In this document: one piece after another, positions 8,799 through 17,254 of the stretch
How positions within the stretch are numbered: position 1 is the stretch's first letter
How the letters are laid out: every line of letters starts with the position of its first letter
Assembly: GCF_001044395.1 (NCBI RefSeq)
Contig: NZ_JANU01000019.1
Span: 1-64,000, forward strand
Length of the DNA stretch: 64,000 bases
Origin: Caenimonas sp. SL110
GTDB lineage: Bacteria; Pseudomonadota; Gammaproteobacteria; Burkholderiales; Burkholderiaceae_C
Direction: 5' to 3'
Made by a program: the position numbers and the translations under genes
Notes under the pieces: model-generated
Databases searched by the model: none
Told to the model about the DNA's origin: nothing
Seen by the model: only the letters and a program-made list of their open reading frames with translations

Positions 8799-9602
8799 TC
8801 AGTTCGGCAAATCCCCAGCCGGACGGCCCAGCCACCGCACGGCCATCTTGTCGATGTCGCCGTTCTTCTTCGCCTCCGCCAGGATCTCGTTGATCTTTGC
8901 GCGCAGCTTGTCTTCACCCTTGCCCACGCCAATGAAATTGGGCGAATCTTTCAGCACGAACTTGAACTCGGTTCCCAGTTGCGGATTCTTGGCCATCATG
9001 GCGCCAGCAACCTGCGCGCTGGTCGCCAGAACCTGCACCTGACCCGCCACATACGCCGACACCGTGGCGTTGTTGTCCTCGAAGCGGCGCAGCTCGGTGG
9101 AAGGTGGCGCGACCTTGGTCAGTTCCATGTCGTCAACCGATCCGCGGGTCACAGAAATCGACTTGCCTGCGAGGTCGGCTGGTACTTTCACGGGGATGGT
9201 CTTGGGGCCGAACACCGCAATGAAGAAGGGCGAATATGCAGCCGTGAAATCGATCACTTTCTCGCGATCAGGGTTCTTGCCCAGTGTCGAGATCACGAGA
9301 TCGGCCTTGCGCGTTTGCAGGTAGGGAATGCGGTTGGCGGTGGTCACCGGCAGCAGCTCCACTTTCACGCCGAGCTTGCCGGCGATGTAGTTGGCCATCT
9401 CGATGTCCAGGCCCTGTGGCTTCAAATCGGTGCCGACGAAACCGTACGGAGGAAAGTCGGTCGGGATGGCGATCTTGATTTCCTTGGCCTTCATGATGTC
9501 GTCGAGCGCAGTCTGCGCCTGGACAGTCGTGGAGGCTGCGGCGAGCACGCCGAGCGCAAGGACAAGCGACAGGCGCCGGGTGAGGGGAGCGAGGGATTTC
9601 AA
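8799..9602 (-). CDS. Polar amino acid ABC transporter, periplasmic substrate-binding protein (TTG start)
   Basis: This 267-residue type 3 solute-binding protein has a signal peptide ending in STTVQA. The SBP_bac_3 features KIAIPTDFPPYGFVG, GLDIEMANYIAGKLG and NPDREKVIDFTAAYSPFFI are all present. No ATG fits. The TTG at 9602-9600 has AGGAG seven bases upstream, and it begins the signal peptide exactly. The TTG overlaps the TGA of the regulator gene (TTGA), indicating translational coupling. The ligand is an amino acid or similar compound; which one cannot be told. Confidence 0.9.
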   Translation of the reverse strand: MKSLAPLTRRLSLVLALGVLAAASTTVQAQTALDDIMKAKEIKIAIPTDFPPYGFVGTDLKPQGLDIEMANYIAGKLGVKVELLPVTTANRIPYLQTRKADLVISTLGKNPDREKVIDFTAAYSPFFIAVFGPKTIPVKVPADLAGKSISVTRGSVDDMELTKVAPPSTELRRFEDNNATVSAYVAGQVQVLATSAQVAGAMMAKNPQLGTEFKFVLKDSPNFIGVGKGEDKLRAKINEILAEAKKNGDIDKMAVRWLGRPAGDLPN

Positions 9603-10369
9603 AGCACTTCTCCTAGATAGGTGGAACGGGTGGAGGTCGAACGGATTGCCCGCGTCTTGCGGGCCGGGGGTGAATCGCTTGTATGCAACTCCTGTGCCTC
9701 GCCGCGCAGCGGCGCAAGCGCAATTCGCAACTTGGCCAGGGGATCTGCGTCCCCCGGCATCTGCAACTTGATCTGCCAGGTTGAGAGGTGGGCCGCCATC
9801 AGCGTTTCTGCGCGCTGCAGATCGCCCGCTTCCAGCGCGGCGACGATCTCTACATGCTCCGCGCACGACTGCGCGGCGTCTTCGGGCGTCTGGTAACGCA
9901 TGGCGATCAAGGTGGTGCGCGCAGTGAAATCGCGCAGGGTGTCGGCCAGCAGGTTGTTGCCCAGGCACTCGGCCAGGCACACATGAAAGTCGCCCAGCAA
10001 AAAGCTGCGGGCACCGACGTCCGTCCCCTTGAGGGCCGTCTTTTGCCGGGCGAGGTGGGCACGCAGGCGTTGCAGCGATGCCTTGTCGGGTTTCTTGCCG
10101 CTGCGGATCAGGCCGGTCTCGATGACGCGGCGTGCTTCAAATGCTTCGCGTGCTTCGTCCTGGGTGGGCTCGACCACATACCAGCCGCGCCGGGCACTCA
10201 CGGTAACGATGCCTCGTGCGGCCAGGCGAGTCAGTGCTTCACGAACGATGGTGCGGCTGCAGTCGAACAGCATCGCCAGCTGCGTCTCGCCCAGGCGTGA
10301 GCCGGGTTCGAGCTTGCGCGCCATGACGGCTTCAAGGATTCGGTCGCTGATGTCGGATGCGGTAGCCAT
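9599..10369 (-). CDS. GntR-family (FCD/FadR subfamily) transcriptional regulator
   Basis: This 256-residue protein has an N-terminal winged helix-turn-helix (LGETQLAMLFDCSRTIVREALTRLAARG split over residues ~37-65) and a helical FCD ligand domain. The FCD domain has conserved His residues in FHVCLAECLGN and CAEHVEIVAALEAGD. The ATG at 10369 has AGAAGG upstream; the longer frame is not GntR-like. It is first in the operon, and its stop overlaps the TTG start of the binding protein, so it probably senses the transported substrate or a catabolite. Operator-like palindromes lie just upstream. Confidence 0.9.
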   Translation of the reverse strand: MATASDISDRILEAVMARKLEPGSRLGETQLAMLFDCSRTIVREALTRLAARGIVTVSARRGWYVVEPTQDEAREAFEARRVIETGLIRSGKKPDKASLQRLRAHLARQKTALKGTDVGARSFLLGDFHVCLAECLGNNLLADTLRDFTARTTLIAMRYQTPEDAAQSCAEHVEIVAALEAGDLQRAETLMAAHLSTWQIKLQMPGDADPLAKLRIALAPLRGEAQELHTSDSPPARKTRAIRSTSTRSTYLGEVL

Positions 10370-10398
10370 TGCCTTCTGCACAGCAGAAAGCGTGCCAC

Positions 10399-10408
10399 TG
10401 GTATACAA
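10399..10408. promoter_or_regulatory. Candidate GntR/FCD operator 1
   Basis: TGGTATACAA is one base from the perfect palindrome TTGTATACAA/TGGTATACCA preferred by many FCD-type GntR proteins. It lies 30 bases before the regulator start. Confidence 0.5.
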
Positions 10409-10410
10409 GA

Positions 10411-10422
10411 TTTGTGCACCAA
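10411..10422. promoter_or_regulatory. Candidate GntR/FCD operator 2
   Basis: TTTGTGCACCAA is a near-palindrome placed 12 bases from operator 1, about one helical turn, which would suit side-by-side dimers. Confidence 0.35.
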
Positions 10423-10511
10423 TGCAGGGGTCTGGAATGTGTGGAGCGTGGTGGGTGTGCACCAGCGAGGTTCAGCAAGCCCTGTTGTTGGGCCGAAGCA
10501 ATAGCCGCTGC

Positions 10512-10600
10512 GCGGTGGATGCCGGATCGAGTCCGGCATGACAGCCTGCGAGTCCGGCATGACAGGCCCGGCTGTCATTGCGGGCTTGACCCGCAGTCCA
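10512..10600. repeat. Composite REP: type A, partial A copy, type B
   Basis: A complete type A core (10519-10539) is followed by a second copy of its right half (GAGTCCGGCATGACAG from about 10550). A type B palindrome follows (10577-10597, arms ATTGCGGG and CCCGCAGT). It separates the GntR upstream region from the hydratase gene end. Confidence 0.75.
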
Positions 10601-10628
10601 TCTCCGATCAGGCGCAGCCGAACGAGCG

Positions 10629-11387
10629 TCAGAACTGCAACTCGATATCGCCGATGCCGGTCAGCCTCCCCTGCACCCGCGCCCCCTGCGGCGCAAACAG
10701 CATTCCGGTGCACGATCCGGTGGTAATCACCTGGCCGGCGCGAAGGGGCATGCCGCGTTGTTCGCAGTGCAGGGCCAGCCATCCGATCAGCCGCCAGATG
10801 TCGGCTGCCGGATTGCCGCCGCGCGTGGTGGCGACCGGCTGGCCGTCGAACGCGAGGTAAGCCTCCACGCTGCGCAGGTCGAGTGCAGCTGTATCGACCG
10901 ACGCATCTGCACCCAGCACCAGCGCACCGTGACTTTGCAGGTCGGCCAATTGCGCCAACGGACTGCTCGCGCGGTAGTCGGCAAGCCGTGTTTCCACGAC
11001 TTCGATGACCGGCAGCACCGCTTCGATGGCATCGCGGATCTGATCCGCACCCGGTGCCACGCCACGGGCGGGCAAGTCCTTGCCCAATCGGACGGCCACC
11101 TCGACTTCGACGCCGCGCAGGACCCACGGCGCGCCGATGAATTTCGCGCCCGATGCAAAGAGCCCCGACGCCGGAAGCGGTGCGCACGCAGGCTCGACCT
11201 CAGGTCCCTTGGCGCCGACTTTCCATCCGCCAATCGCGCCCAGGCTGCGAACAACGCCGTCCTGCACGGCATACGCACCGGCCTTGTCAAAAGGCAGCAC
11301 GTCGCCCGACTGCAGGGCCGTTGAGCCCTTGCGTGCTGCCAGAAAACGCTCTGCGGCGGCTGATGCATCAAAGAGGGTCTGGGTCAT
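10629..11387 (-). CDS. 2-keto-4-pentenoate hydratase / fumarylacetoacetate hydrolase-family protein
   Basis: This 252-residue protein is of the MhpD/hydratase-decarboxylase type. It has GWKVGAKGPE near residue 55, VEVEVAVRLGKDLP with the metal-binding Glu pair, VIEVVETRLADY, and the C-terminal segment GQVITTGSCTGMLF. These enzymes hydrate 2-oxopent-4-enoate-like products of aromatic meta-cleavage. No meta-cleavage genes adjoin it; it follows an amidase and a Bug-type binding protein in the same direction. The 36 bases before its ATG are a GGTGTT-type repeat lacking a ribosome site. Confidence 0.8.
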   Translation of the reverse strand: MTQTLFDASAAAERFLAARKGSTALQSGDVLPFDKAGAYAVQDGVVRSLGAIGGWKVGAKGPEVEPACAPLPASGLFASGAKFIGAPWVLRGVEVEVAVRLGKDLPARGVAPGADQIRDAIEAVLPVIEVVETRLADYRASSPLAQLADLQSHGALVLGADASVDTAALDLRSVEAYLAFDGQPVATTRGGNPAADIWRLIGWLALHCEQRGMPLRAGQVITTGSCTGMLFAPQGARVQGRLTGIGDIELQF

Positions 11388-11422
11388 TGTGGTGTTGGTG
11401 TTGGTGGTGTTGGTGGTGTTGG
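11388..11422. repeat. GGTGTT-type simple repeat in the hydratase leader
   Basis: Tandem GGTGTT and GGT units occupy the bases immediately before the hydratase start (read AACACCACC on the coding strand). No Shine-Dalgarno sequence is visible within them. Length change by slippage would alter this leader. Confidence 0.6.
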
Positions 11423-11434
11423 CCGTGGCCTGTG

Positions 11435-12832
11435 TCAGGGCCGGGAAGTGAAAGATTCAAATTGTTGTGCAAGGGACAGCAGGTCCATGTCGGCCCCCGC
11501 GCGTGCGACCAGCTGAATCCCGGTGGGCAGGCCATCGACTTCGCCATGCGGCATGGCAATCGCCGGAAGGCCTGCGGCGTTGGCAAAAGCGGTGAACACC
11601 GCATGGCCGCGCGGGCCTACGGCACGGCTGTCGATCTCGCCGGGATGCGACTGGCCGATGGGCCATGGCAAGGCAGCCGTCGCAGGCAGCAAGAGAAAGT
11701 CGTGGCGCGAAAACAGGATCTGCATTCGCGCGCGCAACGCATGAACCGCGTTCATCGCCGCAAAGAGTGACAGGCCGCTCGCATGCCGGCCCGCGTCGAT
11801 GATGGCGCGAGAGGCAGGCGTGCACTGCGAGAGATCAAGCGGTTGACCGAGCGAGCGAAACTCAGGAAATCGCGAGGTGTCTGCCAGCATCCACGCAAGT
11901 CCCGCAGCCGACAGCACCGGCCAGCATTCGTTGATGGCCTCGGCCCAGTCCGCCGGCGGCGACTCTTCGATGTGATGCCCCATGGATGACAGGCGCTGCG
12001 CAGCGCTTCGCACATGCATCGCAATGGCCGGGTCAACCGGATGTCCTGCGAATGTCGGCACAAAGAGAATGCGCGATTCGGGCAGTGCAGGCGCTGCCGA
12101 AAGTGCTGAACGTGCTGAACCTGCTGAAGGCGCAGCAAGCGCCATGACCATGCGCGCGGCATCGGCGGCCGTGCGCGCCAGAACTCCCGGCACTTCGTAG
12201 TCGAGGAATATCTCCGGCAGGCCGCCTCCACGCGCGACCAGGCCGATGGAAGGCTTGAATCCGACGATGCCCGTATGCGAGGCGGGCCGCCGCGTCGAAC
12301 CGCCCCCGTCGGTCGCCAGCGCCAGCGGGCCGCAACCCGCGGCAACGGCAGCCGCCGCGCCGCCCGACGACCCGCCGGGCGTGAGCTGCGTGTTCCTGGG
12401 ATTGCGGGTCGCACCAAACACGAGGTTGTCCGTGATGCCTTGCAACGCAAACTCAGGCAGGTTGGTCTTGCCGAAGATCACCGCACCTGCCGCACGCAGG
12501 CTGGCCACGGGCAACTCGTCCTGCCCTGCAACGAAGCCGCGCAGCAGCTGGCTCCCCCAGGTGGTGGGCATACCTGCGCAGTGCAGGTTGTCCTTCAATG
12601 AAACCGGTATGCCGTCGATGGCACCGAGCGGCTCGCCGCGCTCCCAGCGCCGCGCGCTTTCAACCGCAGCGGTGTGCGCAGCGCTTTCATCGAAATGCAC
12701 GAACGCATTGATGGAAGACTGCGACGCTTTCGCTCGCGCCATGCACGACTCGAGCGCATCGACCGGCGAGAACGAGCCGCTCTCGAAGCCCTGCACCAGC
12801 GCCTGCGCATCAAGGCGCCAGAGGTCAGTCAC
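11435..12832 (-). CDS. Amidase (amidase-signature family)
   Basis: The protein is 465 residues, the normal length for amidase-signature enzymes that hydrolyse amides with a Ser-cisSer-Lys triad. The catalytic Lys is in PVSLKDNL. The signature GGSSGGAAAAVAAG holds the middle Ser, and ATDGGGSTRRPASHTG holds the nucleophile Ser. GatA as part of a tRNA amidotransferase is unlikely, since no gatB or gatC is adjacent. An alanine/serine-rich low-complexity insert (SAGSARSALSAAPALPES) lies near residue 250. The binding-protein gene ends 14 bases before its start, so the two are probably one operon. Confidence 0.88.
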   Translation of the reverse strand: MTDLWRLDAQALVQGFESGSFSPVDALESCMARAKASQSSINAFVHFDESAAHTAAVESARRWERGEPLGAIDGIPVSLKDNLHCAGMPTTWGSQLLRGFVAGQDELPVASLRAAGAVIFGKTNLPEFALQGITDNLVFGATRNPRNTQLTPGGSSGGAAAAVAAGCGPLALATDGGGSTRRPASHTGIVGFKPSIGLVARGGGLPEIFLDYEVPGVLARTAADAARMVMALAAPSAGSARSALSAAPALPESRILFVPTFAGHPVDPAIAMHVRSAAQRLSSMGHHIEESPPADWAEAINECWPVLSAAGLAWMLADTSRFPEFRSLGQPLDLSQCTPASRAIIDAGRHASGLSLFAAMNAVHALRARMQILFSRHDFLLLPATAALPWPIGQSHPGEIDSRAVGPRGHAVFTAFANAAGLPAIAMPHGEVDGLPTGIQLVARAGADMDLLSLAQQFESFTSRP

Positions 12833-12846
12833 AACGGCAGCCAGGC

Positions 12847-13821
12847 TCAGTCCATCCGCGCGCCGGACTTCTTGACGGCATCGGCCCAGCGCGGCATTTC
12901 TGCATTGAGGAATTTCAGGAAATCGTCCGAGCCCAGGAAGGCCGGGTCGGCCCCTTGCGTGACCATCCGATTGCGGATCTCCGGCGTGGCCATGACCTGG
13001 CGGAATGCGTCGCTCAGTTTCGCCGTGACATCTTTCGGCAAACCTGCCGGTGCAAGAAATCCGTAGAACCCGACCACCTCGAAGCCCTTGATGCCGCTTT
13101 CGATCACGGTGGGTGTGTCGGGCAGCGCGGGATTGCGTTCGCGGCTGGTCACGGCCAGCGCCTTGACTTTGCCTTGCTTGTGATAGGTCGCGGCCTGCGG
13201 AATCGACTCGGCCATGAACTGCACCTGCCCGCCCATCAGGTCGGTGAAAGCCGGTGCGCTCCCCCGGTAGGGGATGTGGACCATGAACAGGCCCGTTTCG
13301 CTCTTGAACATCTCGGGCACGAGGTGGCTGATGCCGCCGTTGCCCGCCGAGCCGTAGTTCACCTGACCCGGCCGCGTGCGCGCGTAGTCCATGAACTCCT
13401 TGAGGTTGTTGGCGGGAACCTTGGGGTTGACCAGCAGGGCCAGGGGTTGCATGGCGGTGCGCGCAATCGGGGTGAAGTCGCGCGTGGTCTGGTAGGGCAG
13501 CTTGCTGTAGAGCGCCGGGTTGATCACCATCACGCCGGTGTTGGCGAGCATCAGTGTGTAGCCGTCGGCTGGCGCTTTCATGACATCCTGCGCGCCGACG
13601 GTGCCGCCTGCGCCTGACTTGTAGTCGATGACGATGGGCTGGCCGAGGACGGCCTGCAGTCGCTCGGTCAGCAGACGTGCATGCTGGTCGAGCGGACCGC
13701 CGGCAGGGAAACCGATCACCAGGCGGATCGGCTTTTCAGGGAATGCTGCGTGCGCGGGCAAAGCGACCGCGAAGGAAAAAGTTGCGAGCAGGGCAGCAAG
13801 GATTTTGTGGGGTCGTTTCAT
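12847..13821 (-). CDS. Bug/TctC-family periplasmic solute-binding protein
   Basis: This is a 324-residue tripartite tricarboxylate transporter (TTT) receptor. The ATG at 13821 starts a signal peptide ending in ALPAHA, followed by FPEKPIRLVIGFPAGGPLD, the Bug-family start. Other family segments are KSGAGGTVGAQDVMKAPADGYTL and VNYGSAGNGG. No TctA/TctB membrane genes adjoin it, as is common in Burkholderiales where these receptors are greatly expanded. With the amidase and hydratase downstream, it may take up a carboxylate or amide substrate that they process (inference). Confidence 0.9.
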   Translation of the reverse strand: MKRPHKILAALLATFSFAVALPAHAAFPEKPIRLVIGFPAGGPLDQHARLLTERLQAVLGQPIVIDYKSGAGGTVGAQDVMKAPADGYTLMLANTGVMVINPALYSKLPYQTTRDFTPIARTAMQPLALLVNPKVPANNLKEFMDYARTRPGQVNYGSAGNGGISHLVPEMFKSETGLFMVHIPYRGSAPAFTDLMGGQVQFMAESIPQAATYHKQGKVKALAVTSRERNPALPDTPTVIESGIKGFEVVGFYGFLAPAGLPKDVTAKLSDAFRQVMATPEIRNRMVTQGADPAFLGSDDFLKFLNAEMPRWADAVKKSGARMD

Positions 13822-13925
13822 GGTCCATCCATCATAGGCAAGCCGATTGGGAGGGAACGATTCTGCCCGCGCTGTCACGAAATGCCTCGTGTTTCCCCTT
13901 TTGATCCAATTTCACCCAAGCGCTT

Positions 13926-14690
13926 ATGACTGCAGCCAAACCCGTATCACCCAACTCCCCAGGCGCAGGGCAGCGCCGCATCAGCAACGAACAGGTGCCG
14001 CCTCATGCCGAGCCGCAGGCTCCAGGGCGAACACCCAACGAAGTCCGCGCCGCGCTGGAGGATGTCTATCAGCGAAGCCGGGAGCTCACGGTCGTCATCG
14101 AACCGGTCTTCGCGCGATACGTGAACTGGATTCAGGACGATTTCGATGAGAACGGCGACGGAGATGGCGGCATCGACATTCCGGATGAAATTGTCGGACC
14201 CTACGATGAACTCGGACCGCCCATTGACAGCCTCCTTGCGGAACATGCGGCCCTGATCGCCCAGTGGGACGCGGCGGGATTGCCCTATGAGCTTCCGCCC
14301 CATGGCCTGCCGCTGGACAGCCATCTGGCTGTTCAATTCGGTGCGCAGCGACCGGAGCCGCCTGAAGCTCACAGGGCGCGTCTCACGCAGCATTTCTCGG
14401 AGCTGCAAACATGGGCCGAGGCCAATATGGCGCAAGCGCAGCGGCTTGAAGAACTCGCCGACCCCGATGAACCCACCGACGAAATCATCGAAGGGATGAT
14501 CGAAGTGGAGAGGTCCTACGAGCAGCTCATCCATCACCGGCTTGCTCTGCTTTGCGAGTGGGACCGCGCTGGTTTTGGCCAGGTTGTTCCCCCTCACGGA
14601 CTGGACCCGACGGTTCATTTTCACTTCCAGCGCTTTGAAGCGCTGGATCAGCAGCGGCTCGCGGCTATTGCGGCAATGGCCGAACGCTGA
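13926..14690 (+). CDS. Unrecognised protein with internal duplication and EF-hand-like acidic loop
   Basis: I do not recognise this 254-residue, mostly helical, acidic protein. Two stretches resemble each other: residues ~104-140 (ALIAQWDAAGLPYELPPHGL) and ~205-240 (ALLCEWDRAGFGQVVPPHGL), sharing WD.AG....PPHGL. Before the first copy, around residues 77-88, NGDGDGGIDIPDE fits a calcium-binding loop (N-x-D-x-D-G-x-I-x-x-x-D). There is no signal peptide or membrane segment; the N-terminus is Pro/Ala-rich and probably disordered. The gene stands alone between the Bug gene (divergent) and the acyl-CoA ligase. Base composition resembles its neighbours. Confidence 0.65.
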   Translation: MTAAKPVSPNSPGAGQRRISNEQVPPHAEPQAPGRTPNEVRAALEDVYQRSRELTVVIEPVFARYVNWIQDDFDENGDGDGGIDIPDEIVGPYDELGPPIDSLLAEHAALIAQWDAAGLPYELPPHGLPLDSHLAVQFGAQRPEPPEAHRARLTQHFSELQTWAEANMAQAQRLEELADPDEPTDEIIEGMIEVERSYEQLIHHRLALLCEWDRAGFGQVVPPHGLDPTVHFHFQRFEALDQQRLAAIAAMAER

Positions 14691-14796
14691 ACGCTGAACG
14701 CTGAACCCGCGTCACCTCGCGCCGTCCGCTTGGCGACACCGGATAAGGCCATACCCTGATGCACGAGGCAGGCCGGCTGGCATAGGCTGATCCCCT

Positions 14797-16503
14797 ATGC
14801 GTTCCCATCAGAAGTTCTGGCCCCGGCGTCTGCCGCCGGCCCTCTCGGTCCCCGCCACCTCGCTGTGGGACAACCTCGAAACCAATGCCCGGCGCTACCC
14901 GGACAAGCCGGTCATGGTGTTCTTCGGCCGTCAGTTCAGCTACCGCGAAGTCGTCGCGCAAGCCGAGCGGCTGGCGGCCCGCCTGTACCAGATCGGCGTG
15001 CGCAAGGGCGACCGGGTGATGCTGGACATGCAGAACTGTCCGCAGCTGGTCATCGCGCACTTCGCCATCCTGCGCGCTAACGCGGTGGTGGTGCCGGTGA
15101 ACCCGATGAACCGCGCCGAAGAGATCAAGCACTACATCACCGACCCGGATGCGAAGGTCGCAATCACAACGGCTGACCTTGCGCCCGAGATCGCGAAAGC
15201 CAGCGCCGCATTGCCCGCGAACGAGCAGCTCTCGCACATCATCGCGACCCAGTTCACCGACGCGTTCGATCCTGAATCTGAAGAGGCGGCGCAGATGCCG
15301 GCTGCATGGCGCCCCTGGTTGCTGACGCGCCATGAACTGCCGGTGCTGGAAAACGGCACAGCCATGACGTGGCAAGACGCCATCAACAACCAGCTGGCGG
15401 TGCCGCCCCTGGAAGTCGGTCCTGCCGATCTCGCCGTGCTGCCCTACACCAGCGGCACCACCGGCCTGCCCAAGGGCTGCATGCACCGGCACAGCAGCAT
15501 CATGCACAACGCGATGGCCAGCGGCTACTGGGGCAACATGACGCCCGAGACGGTGTCGCTGCTGGTCGTGCCCATGTTCCACATCACCGGCATGGTGAGC
15601 GTGCTGCACGCCAACATCTATGCGGGTGCGACGCTCATCGTGATGCCGCGCTGGGACCGCGAGATGGCCGGCCGGCTGATCTCGAAGTGGCAGGTCACGT
15701 CATGGACCAACATCCCCACGATGGTGATCGACCTGATGGCATCGCCCAACTTCGACAACTACGACCTCTCGTCGCTGGTGCATATCGGCGGCGGTGGTGC
15801 GGCAATGCCGCAGGCGGTGGCGCAGCGCCTGGTGGAGCAGTTCGGCCTGCGCTACATCGAAGGCTACGGCCTGACCGAAACAGCCGCGCCATCGCACAGC
15901 AACCCGCCCGACAACCCCAAGCAGCAATGCCTGGGTATTCCGTTTCTCAGCTGCGATTCGCGCGTCATCGATCCGGAAACCCTGCGCGAGATGCCGCAGG
16001 GCGAGCAGGGCGAAATCGTGATGCACGGGCCTATGGTGTTTGCGGGCTACTGGAAACGGCCCGAGGCGACGCAGGCGGTCTTCACCGAGATTGATGGCAA
16101 GTCTTTTTTCCGGTCGGGCGACCTGGGCCATGTCGATGAAGACGGTTACTTCTTCATCACCGACCGGCTCAAGCGGATGATCAATGCCTCGGGCTTCAAG
16201 GTATGGCCGGCGGAAGTGGAAGCCTTGATGTTTCGCCACCCGGCGATTGCGGAGGCGTGCGTCATTTCAACGCAGGACGCTTACCGCGGCGAGACGGTCA
16301 AGGCTGTCGTCGTGCTGCGCCCCAGCCACAAGGGCCAGGTGACCGAGGAGGACATTGCGCTGTGGTGCCGCGAGAACATGGCCGTGTACAAGGCCCCGCG
16401 CATCATCGAATTCGTGGATGCCTTGCCCAAGAGCGGTAGTGGCAAGGTGATGTGGCGGACGCTGCAGGAGGCGCAAGGGCAGACGGGCGGTCATGCGAAC
16501 TAG
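14797..16503 (+). CDS. Long-chain fatty acid--CoA ligase (AMP-binding family)
   Basis: This 568-residue adenylate-forming enzyme activates a carboxylic acid to its CoA thioester. The P-loop-like motif PYTSGTTGLPKGCMHRHSS is near residues 212-230. Next come GGGGAAMPQAVAQ, the A5 motif EGYGLTETAAPSHSNP, the A7 motif FFRSGDLGHVDEDGYF, and the C-terminal hinge ITDRLKRMINASGFKV with catalytic Lys in PKSGSGKVMWR. Chain-length preference cannot be read. It stands 106 bases after the unrecognised gene, behind a triple GAACGCT repeat (14683-14706). Confidence 0.9.
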   Translation: MRSHQKFWPRRLPPALSVPATSLWDNLETNARRYPDKPVMVFFGRQFSYREVVAQAERLAARLYQIGVRKGDRVMLDMQNCPQLVIAHFAILRANAVVVPVNPMNRAEEIKHYITDPDAKVAITTADLAPEIAKASAALPANEQLSHIIATQFTDAFDPESEEAAQMPAAWRPWLLTRHELPVLENGTAMTWQDAINNQLAVPPLEVGPADLAVLPYTSGTTGLPKGCMHRHSSIMHNAMASGYWGNMTPETVSLLVVPMFHITGMVSVLHANIYAGATLIVMPRWDREMAGRLISKWQVTSWTNIPTMVIDLMASPNFDNYDLSSLVHIGGGGAAMPQAVAQRLVEQFGLRYIEGYGLTETAAPSHSNPPDNPKQQCLGIPFLSCDSRVIDPETLREMPQGEQGEIVMHGPMVFAGYWKRPEATQAVFTEIDGKSFFRSGDLGHVDEDGYFFITDRLKRMINASGFKVWPAEVEALMFRHPAIAEACVISTQDAYRGETVKAVVVLRPSHKGQVTEEDIALWCRENMAVYKAPRIIEFVDALPKSGSGKVMWRTLQEAQGQTGGHAN

Positions 16504-16557
16504 AGGCGAAGGCTTCTACGCAAAGTTGAGATGGGGCTCGAGTCCTGCAGGATAGTC

Positions 16558-17016
16558 ATGGATGCCAAAAACTGCACGAGCGACGTCAATGAGGCGTTGA
16601 GGCATGGCTTCAAGGAAGATGCGATCCGTATTCTTGTGGGGCTCGCCCAGTCGGGTCACGTTGGGGCCATCAAGGATCTTTCGGATGACAATTTCCTCAT
16701 AGGTCGAGACGACCTTGTGGTCGAGTGGACGACAAAGTTCGAGGCGCTTCTACAAGCTAGACATCCTCATGCTCTGTTGATTCGCTCACGCGAAAACGGG
16801 TCTCTCGGGCGGTTCGACATTGCCCTTCAGTTGTTGCGTGAAGCAGCTGAAGCGGGTTTCTCTGAGGCGCAACTGGAACTGGCAGATGCTTATCGAAACG
16901 GGGAACTCGGGCTGGCACGTTCTGAAGTTCGTAGCCGACTGTGGCGTGAACAGGCGAGGGTGCGCGCGCAAGTAGGCGCAGAGTTGATAGAGAAGACCGA
17001 CACTGACATGTCTTAA
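16558..17016 (+). CDS. Sel1-like repeat hypothetical protein
   Basis: The protein is about 152 residues from the ATG at 16558, which has AGGA five bases upstream; the frame also contains an earlier ATG at 16531 without one. The second half (IALQLLREAAEAGFSEAQLE then LADAYRNGELGL) reads as a single Sel1-type alpha-alpha repeat, a protein-protein interaction module. The first half (HGFKEDAIRILVGLAQSGHVGAIK) looks like a diverged repeat. Base composition is visibly lower in GC than the neighbours, suggesting acquisition. A small membrane protein follows 17 bases later. Function unknown. Confidence 0.6.
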   Translation: MDAKNCTSDVNEALRHGFKEDAIRILVGLAQSGHVGAIKDLSDDNFLIGRDDLVVEWTTKFEALLQARHPHALLIRSRENGSLGRFDIALQLLREAAEAGFSEAQLELADAYRNGELGLARSEVRSRLWREQARVRAQVGAELIEKTDTDMS

Positions 17017-17033
17017 GAAGCAGGCCAACGGTT

Positions 17034-17240
17034 ATGTGGAAAAATAAATCGATGCTTGAAGCCCAAAAAGACTCGAATTCTTGGGCACCAGTTTTACTGC
17101 TCGTCTGCGGACTCATCTTTGCCTGCGCCGCTTTTTTTTGGTACAGCGGATGGGTACAGAAATCCTTGTGGTCTCTAGCTGGCCTATCTGCCATCTGTAG
17201 CTACTGGTGTTCCTACATGGAAACAGCACGGCCCGACTAG
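17034..17240 (+). CDS. Small two-segment membrane protein, unknown function
   Basis: This 68-residue protein has two hydrophobic stretches, WAPVLLLVCGLIFACAAFFW (about 17-36) and a second around SLWSLAGLSAICSYW. The segments are joined by a short WYSGWVQK turn. It starts 17 bases after the Sel1-like gene and shares its lower GC, so the two probably form one unit. No family is recognised. Confidence 0.5.
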   Translation: MWKNKSMLEAQKDSNSWAPVLLLVCGLIFACAAFFWYSGWVQKSLWSLAGLSAICSYWCSYMETARPD

Positions 17241-17254
17241 GCCGTTGCCGCTTC

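Noticed and set aside
10369..10860. Short frames encoding PDRVRHD or AGLDPAS-type peptides
   Set aside because: These come from the REP palindromes and recur wherever the repeat occurs; they are not genes.
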